Shown: piece by piece, positions 20,130-28,977 of the stretch
How positions within the stretch are numbered: position 1 is the stretch's first letter
Layout: the number at the start of each line of letters is the position of its first letter
Assembly: GCF_027941915.1 (NCBI RefSeq)
Contig: NZ_CP116009.1
Coordinates: 186,001 to 250,000, forward strand
DNA: 64,000 nt
Direction of reading: 5' to 3'
Source of the DNA: Ramlibacter tataouinensis
GTDB taxonomy: Bacteria > Pseudomonadota > Gammaproteobacteria > Burkholderiales > Burkholderiaceae_C
Program-made: the position numbers and the translations under genes
The notes under the pieces: model-generated
The model's database searches: none
Seen by the model: only the letters and a program-made list of their open reading frames with translations
What the model was told of the DNA's origin: nothing

Positions 20130-21254
20130 ATGAAATGGCTCTTGGGGGTCATCCTGGCCGCCGCAGTTTCGGCCTGCACGGGTGGATGCGGCGGGGGTGG
20201 CGGCTCAGGCGCGGGCGCGGCGGTCGGGGCTGACATTGCCACGCCGGCACGGATCGTCGGCTACTCGCAGACCGCCGACTTCATCACCCTGGAATTTGAC
20301 CGACCCGCCGCCGCAAGATACGCAATGGCGGCGTCGGTCCCGCTTGAGGTGAGCTCCCTGCTGGGAATGGAAGAGCGCGCCGTCAACGTCCCGAGCGGAA
20401 AGGCGATCACCATCCCGATTCAGAACGAACCCACTGCGGGGGAGTACTCCATCGTCGTCTGGATTGGCAACGAATACGTCGAGGTGGTCCGGCAGTCGGA
20501 GGACTGGCTTCGGCAGACCTTCGACTTCGCGCGCCCCGGCGGCTACTCCATTCTTGGCCGACGCACGATCGAGGCGATCGCACCAGAAGGCGAGGTCCAA
20601 GCCTCGGCCCTGACCGTTGTCGGAACGCCCGTCATCGCCGCTGCACCTGAGGACGTGAGCCCATACGACGAGATCGACAAGGCGGCTGGCCTGCTTCGCC
20701 ACCTCTGGCAGCAGCCCCTCCAGCAAGGACCGACGAGCAAGAGCTACGACGAATTCCTGTCCCATCCCCTGCCGACGAAGATGCAGCTCGTCCAAAGCGG
20801 TGACTTCGCCATCATGTGCTCAGGGTTCCGCGACCTGTTTGCCCACGCCTCACTTGGTGTCGACGGGCTCAAGGTGCGGCTGGTCGAGGCCGCGAACTAC
20901 GCCCCGCAGCTACCGGACCTTGTGACCTACAGCCACTCGACGGCAGAAGTCTGGGTGGAGGGGCTGGGCCGCTGGGTGCTGTTCGACCCATGGCTCGGGA
21001 TCATGGTGACGCGGCAGGGCGAGCCTGTCGGCGTTCGGGAGCTGCTGGACGATCCCTCGGGCATCGAGGTCGCGCCCGTCATCGACGCGGTGCCGCGCAA
21101 GTACCGCGAAGAGAGCGGGCAAGTGGTTCACAACACGTTCAGCCCCTCGTCAGTGCAGGCCGAGCGGTTCACTTGCGGCCCGCTGGGGTGCGCGCCGGGT
21201 TATGTGGAGTACTTCAAGAGCGTCACCGTGCGCGACGTGGTTGCGCTGGAATAG
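20130..21254 (+). CDS. Lipoprotein with transglutaminase-like domain
   Basis: A 374-residue protein. It begins MKWLLGVILAAAVSAC, a lipoprotein signal with a lipobox ending at Cys16, followed by a Gly-rich linker. The middle looks like a beta-sandwich (residues 35-120). The C-terminal half carries a transglutaminase/protease-like triad: Cys230 in IMCSGFRDL, His269 in TYSHSTAEVW and Asp286 in LFDPWLG. It is predicted to be membrane-anchored outside the cytoplasm. GGAGAGGG precedes the ATG. It lies inside the islet and is probably cargo. Function beyond the fold is unknown. Confidence 0.75.
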   Translation: MKWLLGVILAAAVSACTGGCGGGGGSGAGAAVGADIATPARIVGYSQTADFITLEFDRPAAARYAMAASVPLEVSSLLGMEERAVNVPSGKAITIPIQNEPTAGEYSIVVWIGNEYVEVVRQSEDWLRQTFDFARPGGYSILGRRTIEAIAPEGEVQASALTVVGTPVIAAAPEDVSPYDEIDKAAGLLRHLWQQPLQQGPTSKSYDEFLSHPLPTKMQLVQSGDFAIMCSGFRDLFAHASLGVDGLKVRLVEAANYAPQLPDLVTYSHSTAEVWVEGLGRWVLFDPWLGIMVTRQGEPVGVRELLDDPSGIEVAPVIDAVPRKYREESGQVVHNTFSPSSVQAERFTCGPLGCAPGYVEYFKSVTVRDVVALE

Positions 21255-21256
21255 TT

Positions 21257-21709
21257 CTATGCGGGAAAGGTCAGCGCGGCCACGCCTCCACCAGCGCCGC
21301 CCGCTTCAACCGCTAGCACTCGTAGGCCCCGATCCACTTGCACCGCCCACTGCGCCAGGTCTTGAGCCGTGGCGCCATCCGGCAGGTCACTCGGCCGGCT
21401 GCACGCCGTCACCAGCGCCACAGGCGGCGGGTCGATCTTCGCGGGCACAGGCGGCTGCACGGTTGAGCACGCCGACAGCAGCAGGCTCAAGGGGCAAGCA
21501 GCAAGGTTCTTGGTGACATAGCGCACCTCCGTGATGGTCTCAGTGATGACTCGCTCGCGCGCCTCGGCGGCAACCGTGTAGCGCCTCTCGGCGGCGGGCT
21601 GCAGCTCGCGGTTGCGCTCCTGCTGGGCGATGGTGGCGGCGTGGTACTCGGCGTGCACCCTCTGCCGCTCGTCGGCGCGGATGCCATCAGGCTGGAGCGC
21701 AACGAGCAA
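21257..21709 (-). pseudogene. Broken phage Rz/Rz1-type spanin gene pair
   Basis: The reading frame starts with a short hydrophobic stretch (only a TTG at 21709 is available), then a charged helical region (ADERQRVHAEYHAATIAQQE to ARERVITETITEVRY) typical of inner-membrane spanins. It then runs into SLLLSACSTVQPPVP, an outer-membrane spanin lipobox. The true Rz1 start is ATG 21519 with GGAGG 6 bases upstream, but it encodes only MSPRTLLLAP before TGA. One extra base in the C4 run (21491-21494) would join it to LSLLLSACS and give an 87-residue lipoprotein. The pair is therefore frameshifted. Confidence 0.65.
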
Positions 21710-21735
21710 GAGGGTGGGAAGGGATGAGCTGAGCC

Positions 21736-21972
21736 ATGTGCACCGATCCAGACGGAGCAGCGTGCTTCCCGCAGTACGGCATTGCGCCGCACTCGCACGC
21801 CTACGATGCTGTCGGTCTCATAGAACCAGGCCGGACGTCCATCCTCCCGCGCGAGGAGTGGCCGACGAACTTCCAAGAAGATCCGCCCGGCTCCGGCCAC
21901 GGGTTGTATTGGTGCCCGTACTGCGGCGAAGGGAAGCCGCACGCCCTCCAACCAGGGGAACAGGGAGCATGA
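21736..21972 (+). CDS. Small phage-type CxxC protein
   Basis: A 78-residue protein beginning MCTDPDGAACFPQYGIAPHS. It also has LPREEWPTNFQEDPPGSG and a zinc-ribbon-like WCPYCGEGKP. Similar short proteins occur in Burkholderiales prophages beside excisionase genes. Its stop overlaps the next start (ATGA), so translation is coupled. Role unknown. Confidence 0.7.
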   Translation: MCTDPDGAACFPQYGIAPHSHAYDAVGLIEPGRTSILPREEWPTNFQEDPPGSGHGLYWCPYCGEGKPHALQPGEQGA

Positions 21973-22226
21973 GCGCAGTCCTGCAGATCCCCGAGTCGCC
22001 CGGCCGCCCGGTTCAGGTGGCCGCCAGCCGGTTCGTTACCATTGAGCTTGCCGAAGTCCTGACCGGCTTCACCCAGGGGGCAGGGCCTGGCGCAGCACAC
22101 TGGCCTTGTTGTTGCGCGCGGCATTACAGCGAGGAAATCGCGCGCTACTTCGGGGCCTGCGCACCTCCGAGAGCCCTGGCGCAGCGCTGGGGTTGTGGTT
22201 GGACTGGCGCACCACGAAGGAGCTAA
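21969..22226 (+). pseudogene. Truncated excisionase-like gene
   Basis: The first 36 or so codons (MSAVLQIPESPGRP then RFVTIELAEVLTGFT) look like the N terminus of small phage excisionase/DNA-binding proteins, whose helix-turn-helix continues after the LTG(F/Y) motif. From about 22075 the sequence no longer fits: it becomes Cys/Gly-rich and runs to a chance stop. A deletion joining this point to sequence near the tRNA would explain both the truncation and the missing integrase. Assignment rests on a short stretch. Confidence 0.5.
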
Positions 22227-22250
22227 GTGCGCGTCTCCATTGAGAAATTC

Positions 22251-22327
22251 TGGCCTGCCCGGAGGGACTCGAACCCCCGACCTGCTGCTTAGAAGGCAGC
22301 TGCTCTATCCAGTTGAGCTACGGGCAG
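22251..22327 (-). tRNA. tRNA-Arg (anticodon UCU)
   Basis: 77 bases with encoded CCA. The acceptor CTGCCCG pairs with CGGGCAG. The D arm is GCTCAACTGGATAGAGC, the anticodon stem GCTGC-CTTCTAA-GCAGC, and the T arm GGGGG-TTCGAGT-CCCTC. Its 3' end is the integration site of the adjacent islet. Confidence 0.96.
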
Positions 22328-22373
22328 GCGGACGCCGGATTCTCGCATCCCGGCTGCTGCTGCGCGACGGTGC

Positions 22374-22565
22374 TCAGCGCGGCTTGCCCCCACCGCCCAG
22401 GTATTGGCGCACCTTGTCGGCGCGATTGCCCACCGCTTGCACGGCTTCCTTGAGGCGTTCGGGGGTGGTGTTCAGGCCCTTGGCCCAGTCGCGCTACTCG
22501 TAGTCCTGGTGCACGTTGATGCGCTGGCGGTCCTGGCCCTGCGACTGGCTGCGGATGTCGGGCAT
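22374..22565 (-). pseudogene. DUF3606-type small protein with in-frame TAG
   Basis: The frame starts at ATG 22565 with GGGAGAT upstream and encodes MPDIRSQSQGQDRQRINVHQDYE, then a TAG (22494-22496). It continues RDWAKGLNTTPERLKEAV, AVGNRADKVRQYLGGGGKPR and a proper TGA. The whole 63-codon frame matches the DUF3606 pattern (INV..DYE.RDW....TPE.LK.AV..VG). One base change, for example TTG to TAG, would account for the stop. It lies between tRNA-Arg and tRNA-Pro. Confidence 0.72.
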
Positions 22566-22720
22566 CACGATCTCCCTGGTAGACCACTGAACCGTACCGC
22601 GACGGGCGGGTTACACGTTGCAGGCGCAGCCCATCGGGCCAGGACAGGAAAAACCGCGCGGGGGGAGCTCCAGTGGCCATTCGGCCAAAGGGAGAAGCCT
22701 TCGTGAATCGAAGGCCCGGC

Positions 22721-22797
<77 letters not shown>

Positions 22798-22842
22798 AAC
22801 CCAGGCATTCTAACGACCGCAGTTGCACCGAGGAGACGAGAG

Positions 22843-23232
22843 ATGGCGATCCGCATCGTGAGGCTGGGCACAGCGCGCAAACCCGGCGAGGGGCTGCGCA
22901 TCGGAACGGTCCGGCGGCCGCCGCGCGGCGTGCCGAAGGAACGCTTCGCCGCCGACGACTGGTACGACGTCTGGTACCCCAACCTGTCGCCCAGCCCGCC
23001 GGTGATGCAGATGGCACTGCAGGCGAAGGACGACAAGGAGTGGGCGGCGTTCGTCCGCAAGTTCAAGGCCGAGATGGCGCAGCCCGACGCGAGCCGTTCG
23101 CTCGACCTGCTGGCCGCGCTGTCGCACGGCAGCCATTTCTCGATGGGCTGCTACTGCGAGAACGAAAGCCACTGCCACCGCTCGGTGCTGCGCGAGTTGC
23201 TGCAGCAGCGCGGCGCCGACATCGCCGCCTGA
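22843..23232 (+). CDS. DUF488 family protein
   Basis: A 129-residue soluble protein beginning MAIRIVRLGTARKPGEGLRI. It carries the DUF488 pattern DDWYDVWYPNLSPS near the N terminus and a C-terminal GCYCENESHCHRSVLRELL with three Cys and several His. The family is widespread and of unknown biochemical role. GGAGACGAG precedes the ATG. The coding frame is well supported. Confidence 0.85.
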   Translation: MAIRIVRLGTARKPGEGLRIGTVRRPPRGVPKERFAADDWYDVWYPNLSPSPPVMQMALQAKDDKEWAAFVRKFKAEMAQPDASRSLDLLAALSHGSHFSMGCYCENESHCHRSVLRELLQQRGADIAA

Positions 23233-23258
23233 CGGGCGGGCGCACCCCCAAGGAAAAA

Positions 23259-23280
23259 AACGCCGGCCAGTGCCGGCGTT
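23259..23280 (-). terminator. Rho-independent terminator of the low-complexity protein gene
   Basis: A 9-bp perfect stem (23259-23267 with 23272-23280, loop CAGT) is followed on the minus strand by a run of T. It lies 34 bases past the stop at 23314. The DUF488 gene ends from the other side, so the hairpin could act both ways. Confidence 0.85.
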
Positions 23281-23313
23281 CGGGAGCGCATTCGCCCCAG
23301 TGATCGGCGCGAT

Positions 23314-23916
23314 CTAGTCCAGCTTCCTGGCCTGCCCCGGAGGCAGGCAGCCGTTGTCCTTCTTCGCCAGGCCCGGCGGGCAATCGCCGCGGTTGCCCAT
23401 GGCCGAGCCGGTGGACGACGACGACGAGCCATTCGGCGTGGCGGTGGACGTGCTGTCGCTGGTGGTGCCGCCGTTCAGGTAGATGTTGTTGGTGTTGCTG
23501 TTGGTGGCGCTGGAGCTGGAGCCGGACGTGGCATCGCTGCCGCTGGCCGAACCCGCCGTGCTGCCGGCGGTGCTCCCCGCTGTGTCGCCGCTGCCCACCG
23601 GGGCGGGCGTCGCACCGGAATTGGTGGCCGGCGGCGTGCCGCTGGCACCCATGGCGCTGGTGCCGCTCGGCTCGGCGGTGGAGCCGGAGCCGGCTGCCGT
23701 GGCGCCCGGCTGGACGATGGCGCCGCCGCTGGCGCCCAGCGTGCCGTCCGTGGTGGCGCCCTGGCCGCTCACCGAGTTCTGGGACGACAGGCTGCCGCTA
23801 CTGGTCGCGGAAGCTCCGGACTGGGTGTCCAGGGTCGAGCCGCTGCTGGCGGTCTGCGCATACGCGGCGCCGGCAACAAGGGTGGAAGCGAGCAGGTAGC
23901 TCAGAAGTTTGCTCAT
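23314..23916 (-). CDS. Secreted Ser/Thr/Gly-rich low-complexity protein
   Basis: A 200-residue protein with a clear Sec signal peptide (MSKLLSYLLASTLVAGAAYA, cleavage after AYA). About 140 residues of Ser/Thr/Gly/Ala/Asn-rich sequence follow, including short AGST repeats (TAGSTAGSTAGSASGS). The end has a conserved-looking basic Cys motif, DCPPGLAKKDNGCLPPGQAR, in which two Cys flank a Pro/Gly-rich turn. That C-terminal motif recurs in small periplasmic proteins of Burkholderiales. Function unknown. GGAGATCC lies before the ATG. Confidence 0.75.
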   Translation of the reverse strand: MSKLLSYLLASTLVAGAAYAQTASSGSTLDTQSGASATSSGSLSSQNSVSGQGATTDGTLGASGGAIVQPGATAAGSGSTAEPSGTSAMGASGTPPATNSGATPAPVGSGDTAGSTAGSTAGSASGSDATSGSSSSATNSNTNNIYLNGGTTSDSTSTATPNGSSSSSTGSAMGNRGDCPPGLAKKDNGCLPPGQARKLD

Positions 23917-24121
23917 GCGTGGATCTCCGTGAAGTGGAACCCGCGGCGCGACGGTTGCGCCAGGGCATGACGGCAGGATGCCTGCACGGCCGCGCTGGCG
24001 CGGTCGGACGCATGAACACATCCGGGTGCGAGGGTTCCGACAGCGGTAGGAGACGGACAACGGCGATTGGCGGCATCGCGCCACACGAGAACTCGCCCCA
24101 GTGACCGGCTGGCAACAAAAA

Positions 24122-24142
24122 AAGCGCCGGCAAGCGGCGCTT
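24122..24142 (-). terminator. Rho-independent terminator of the boxRCB unit
   Basis: An 8-bp stem (24122-24129 with 24135-24142) is followed on the minus strand by TTTTTTTGTTG. It lies 24 bases beyond the boxB stop. Confidence 0.85.
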
Positions 24143-24166
24143 CTTGTTGCGGCCGAACGACCCGGC

Positions 24167-25591
<1,425 letters not shown>

Positions 25592-25623
25592 GATGGTCCT
25601 CGTCTCCGGTCAGGCCGGCTCAA

Positions 25624-27315
25624 TCAAATCCGCTTCCAGTCGAACTTCGCCTTCTTGCCCGTGCCGAACAGCTTCAGCGCGCCGTCCTCGCCGACGGCGT
25701 TGGGACGGATGAAGATCCAGTTCTGCCAGGCCGACAGTCGGCCGAAGATGCGCGTCTCCATGGTTTCCCTGCCGCCGAAGCGCAGCGAGGCTTCCATGCC
25801 GGTCAGGGCGTCGGGCGACAGCGAGGCGCGCTCTTCCAGCATCAGCCGGATCTCGTCGTCCCAGTCGATGTCGTCCGGCGTCAGCGTCACCAGGCCCAGG
25901 CCGAGCGCCTGGTCGGCGCGCAGCGCGCTGCCCTGCAGGGCGTGCAGTTGCTCGATGGTGCCGGCGTCCTCGCTGAAGCGGGTCTGCAGGCGGGTCAGGC
26001 CGTTCACCTCCGGGTACCAGCCGAAGTTCGCCGCCGACAGGTGCAGCGCCGGCGCGACGTCCGGCGCGTCCGGCAGGTCCAGCATGTAGATGCGGTCGCA
26101 GGCCAGCGCCAGCTCGTAGAAGGTGCCGGCGAAGCACGAGCCCTGGTCGACCAGCGCGATCAGCGAGCGGCTGGTGACGTCCAGGCGGGCCAGCGTGCGG
26201 CGCAGCAGGCCCAGCGTCTCGCGCACCAGCCAGTGGTCCTTGCGTTGCTGCAGCACCGCGTCGGCCTGCAGCACGCGCTGGGCATCGCCGCGGGTCTTGA
26301 TCACCCAGGTGCCGACCTCCAGCTCGTTGGTGCGCAGCTGCAGGATGGCGTCGTCGAGCTCGCGGGCGAACTTCAGCGGCCACCACTGCGCGCCGGCGGC
26401 CACGATGGCCTCGGGCGTGGATTCCACCGCCGCGGCCGGCGCGTTCACCGTGAGGGTGGCGATGCGCTGGGCGCGGTCGATCTGCACGTCCACCGTCTCG
26501 TAGCGGTAGCCCTGCTCGTCGATGCGGACGGCCAGCGGCACCAGCTCGATGCCCTGCTCCGGGCCCTGGCGGCCGGACTGCTTGCGCAGCGCCTCGACCT
26601 CCGCCGCCACCAGCTGCGGGAACTGCTGCGGCTTGGCGTACTCGTCGATCAGCTTCCAGTCCTTGGCGCGGTCGGCGCGCACGCCTTCGCTGGTGGTGCA
26701 GAAGATGTCGGCCAGGTCGCGCCGCACCTTGCGCTTGTCGGTCACGCGGGTCAGGCCGCCGGTGCCCGGCAGCACGCCCAGCAGCGGCACCTCGGGCAGG
26801 CTGACGGTGGACGAGCGGTCATCGACCATCACGATGCGGTCGCAGGCCAGCGCCAGCTCGTAGCCGCCGCCGGCGCAGGCACCGGTGACCGCCGCCACCG
26901 ACTTCAGGCCGTCGTGCTGCGAGGAGTCCTCCAGCCCGTTGCGGGTCTCGTTGGTGAACTTGCAGAAGTTCACCTTCCAGGCATGGGTGGACAGCCCCAG
27001 CATGTAGATGTTGGCGCCCGAGCACCAGATCTTCTCCTTGCCGGACTCGAACACCACCACCTTGACGCCGGGGTGCTCGAAGCGGATGCGGTTGATCGCA
27101 TCGTGCAGCTCGATGTCGACCCCGAGGTCGTAGCTGTTGAGCTTGAGCTTGTAGCCCGGCTTGATGCCGCCGTCCTCGTTGATGTCGAGCTTCAGGCGCG
27201 CGACGTCGCCCTCGACGGACAGGCTCCAGTGCTGGTAGCGGGCGGGATGGGTGGCGAAGCTGACCAGCTCGCGGTCGCCCTGCTTGAACAGCAGGGGTTC
27301 GGTCATGGCGTTCAT
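25624..27315 (-). CDS. boxC: Benzoyl-CoA-dihydrodiol lyase
   Basis: A 563-residue crotonase-family enzyme that opens the benzoyl-CoA epoxide/dihydrodiol ring, releasing formate. It contains two crotonase-like halves, with GACAGGGYELALACDRIVMV in the first and DQGSCFAGTFYELALACDRI in the second. Length and N terminus (FKQGDRELVSFATHPARYQH) match BoxC. Its ATG overlaps the boxR stop by 4 bases. A second in-frame ATG 9 bases downstream is also possible. Confidence 0.95.
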   Translation of the reverse strand: MNAMTEPLLFKQGDRELVSFATHPARYQHWSLSVEGDVARLKLDINEDGGIKPGYKLKLNSYDLGVDIELHDAINRIRFEHPGVKVVVFESGKEKIWCSGANIYMLGLSTHAWKVNFCKFTNETRNGLEDSSQHDGLKSVAAVTGACAGGGYELALACDRIVMVDDRSSTVSLPEVPLLGVLPGTGGLTRVTDKRKVRRDLADIFCTTSEGVRADRAKDWKLIDEYAKPQQFPQLVAAEVEALRKQSGRQGPEQGIELVPLAVRIDEQGYRYETVDVQIDRAQRIATLTVNAPAAAVESTPEAIVAAGAQWWPLKFARELDDAILQLRTNELEVGTWVIKTRGDAQRVLQADAVLQQRKDHWLVRETLGLLRRTLARLDVTSRSLIALVDQGSCFAGTFYELALACDRIYMLDLPDAPDVAPALHLSAANFGWYPEVNGLTRLQTRFSEDAGTIEQLHALQGSALRADQALGLGLVTLTPDDIDWDDEIRLMLEERASLSPDALTGMEASLRFGGRETMETRIFGRLSAWQNWIFIRPNAVGEDGALKLFGTGKKAKFDWKRI

Positions 27316-28280
27316 GATGACGCGGTCTCCTTGGGAATGCGGGGGGTGGTGGAGGCCTTGGCGGGCCGCCGCGCTTTGTTGCCGGTGGGGAGGGCCGTCG
27401 CAGCGGGTGCCGGCACGGCCCGCTCGAGGTCCTTGAACGATTGCTGCACGCTGCGCGCGGCGGTATCGACCACCGCGTCGGCACGGGCGTACAGCGATTC
27501 GCGGCTGGCCAGGATGCGGCGCAGGTCGTCCAGCGCCTCGCTGGTGGCGCCGCGGGTGGTGTCGAACGGGCGCATGTCGCCTTGCGCCACCACCCGGCTC
27601 ATGTGCTCCTCGGGGCTGGCCTTGAGCCAGACGCAGTAGAAGCGGCTTTGCAGCAGGTCGAAGGTCTCGCGCTCGCTGACGATGCTGCCGCCCGTGGTCA
27701 TGATCACGCCGTCGGGGTGCTCCTCGGCGATGCGGAACAGCGCGCGCCGCTCGTAGCGGCGGAAGCCCGCCTGGCCGTGCAGCAGCAAAATCTCGTTCAT
27801 GCCGATGCCGGCCTCGCGCTCGATCTCGCGGTCGAGTTCGACGAAAGGCACGCCGCGGTCGGCGGCCAGCTGGGCGCCCAGGGTCGACTTGCCGGCGCCG
27901 CGCAGGCCGATCAGCGCGATGCGACGCTCCCGGCCCTGCTCCTCGCCCAGGCCGAAGGCGCCGGCCAGCAGCGAATGGGCCTGGTCGAGCCGGGCGTCGT
28001 CCAGCCGCTCCAGCAGGTCGTGCAGCCTGCTGAGCGCCGGTCGCGGCGCGTCCTGGAACAGCTCCAGCACGGTGATGTGCAGCGCGCGCGCCGCGGCCTG
28101 CAGCGAATGGATGGAGACGTTGCCCTTGCCGGTTTCCACGTCGGCCAGGAAGCGCTCGGACAAGCCCGAATCATGGGCCAGCTGCTTGCGGGTCATGCCC
28201 CGGCGCGCCCGCCAGGCGCGCACGCGGTTGCCCAGTTCGGCCATGGTGGCCTGGGTATCTTCGGCAGTGAGAACGGGCAT
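27312..28280 (-). CDS. boxR: BoxR: HTH regulator fused to a shikimate-kinase-like domain
   Basis: About 322 residues. The N terminus is an XRE-type helix-turn-helix (RGMTRKQLAHDSGLSERFLA). The C-terminal two thirds are shikimate-kinase-like, with the P-loop ALIGLRGAGKSTLGAQLAAD and VPFVELDREIEREAG. In this BzdR/BoxR family the kinase fold binds benzoyl-CoA to relieve repression rather than making shikimate phosphate. The start is taken as ATG 28280 (MPVLTAED). The frame is open to 28292. It faces the flavodoxin gene across a short divergent promoter region. Confidence 0.93.
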   Translation of the reverse strand: MPVLTAEDTQATMAELGNRVRAWRARRGMTRKQLAHDSGLSERFLADVETGKGNVSIHSLQAAARALHITVLELFQDAPRPALSRLHDLLERLDDARLDQAHSLLAGAFGLGEEQGRERRIALIGLRGAGKSTLGAQLAADRGVPFVELDREIEREAGIGMNEILLLHGQAGFRRYERRALFRIAEEHPDGVIMTTGGSIVSERETFDLLQSRFYCVWLKASPEEHMSRVVAQGDMRPFDTTRGATSEALDDLRRILASRESLYARADAVVDTAARSVQQSFKDLERAVPAPAATALPTGNKARRPAKASTTPRIPKETASS

Positions 28281-28306
28281 GTGGCTGGGCAATTCCGATC
28301 CAGCTG

Positions 28307-28334
28307 TTGATCTGGATCAAGATTGCACTATACT
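28307..28334 (+). promoter_or_regulatory. Sigma70-type promoter for flavodoxin-bclA
   Basis: TTGATC (28307-28312) and TATACT (28329-28334) are separated by 16 bases, 57 bases before the flavodoxin ATG. TGCA-containing sites, the core of the BzdR/BoxR operator, lie within it (28324-28327) and just downstream (28363-28366). BoxR control is therefore plausible. The site itself is inferred from consensus only. Confidence 0.65.
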
Positions 28335-28390
28335 TCCGTCCATCGACATGTCAAGCAGTTTGCTGCATGTCAAACCAAGGAAGTGGCCTT

Positions 28391-28864
28391 ATGAAGCTGA
28401 AAATCCTCGTCGGCACCATGACCAGCACGGCCGACTATGTCGCCCAGGCGATCCAGATGGACTGCGCCGACCTGGTGGATGAGATCGAGGTCGTCATGAT
28501 GGATGGGCTGGATGCCAGCGCCTTCGACGAAGATGCGCTTTATCTCATCTGCACCTCGACCTACGGTTCCGGCGACGTGCCGGACAACGCCCGCGCCCTC
28601 TACGAGTCGCTGGACAGCGCGCCCAAGTACCTGGGCCACGTGCGCTACGGCGTGATCGCCCTGGGCGATCGCACCTACCAGCAGACCTTCTGCTTCGGCG
28701 GCAAGAAGTTCGACGAGCGCCTGCAGGGCCTGGGTGCCCAGCGCATCGGCGAAGTCTTTCTCCATGACGCCAGCGCGGGAACCATGCCCGAAGAGGAAGG
28801 CACCGCCTGGTGCCGCCAGTGGCTGACCCAGGCGCTGGCACCCGAGGAAAAGGCCGCGGCTTGA
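28391..28864 (+). CDS. Flavodoxin-like protein (MioC-type)
   Basis: A 157-residue FMN-binding electron-transfer protein. It shows the phosphate loop GTMTSTADYVAQAI, the FMN-flanking CTSTYGSGDVPDN and ALGDRTYQQTFCFGGKKFD. ATG 28391 has AAGGAAG upstream; the frame is open to 28307. It lies between boxR and bclA on the bclA side. In this cluster it could supply electrons to BoxB or serve another step, but that is inference. Confidence 0.88.
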   Translation: MKLKILVGTMTSTADYVAQAIQMDCADLVDEIEVVMMDGLDASAFDEDALYLICTSTYGSGDVPDNARALYESLDSAPKYLGHVRYGVIALGDRTYQQTFCFGGKKFDERLQGLGAQRIGEVFLHDASAGTMPEEEGTAWCRQWLTQALAPEEKAAA

Positions 28865-28977
28865 ACTGACAACTTGCGCGACGCGGGCGCTTGTGCCCAT
28901 ATTGCCGGCGGGCCACGTGGCCCGTCCCGCCGCCCGCAGGTGAACAGGCGGCAAACGAAGAACGAGGAGACCGGCCC

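Larger units (their letters stand above)
19910..22276. mobile_element. 2.34-kb prophage-remnant islet at tRNA-Arg(UCU)
   Basis: The segment is bounded by the 27-bp direct repeats at 19910-19936 and 22250-22276. Inside are a lipoprotein gene (20130-21254), a broken spanin gene pair (21257-21709), a small CxxC protein gene (21736-21972) and a truncated excisionase-like gene (from 21969). There is no integrase, which would normally lie between the excisionase and the tRNA. I infer an integrated phage-like element reduced by deletion and no longer able to excise by itself. Confidence 0.75.
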
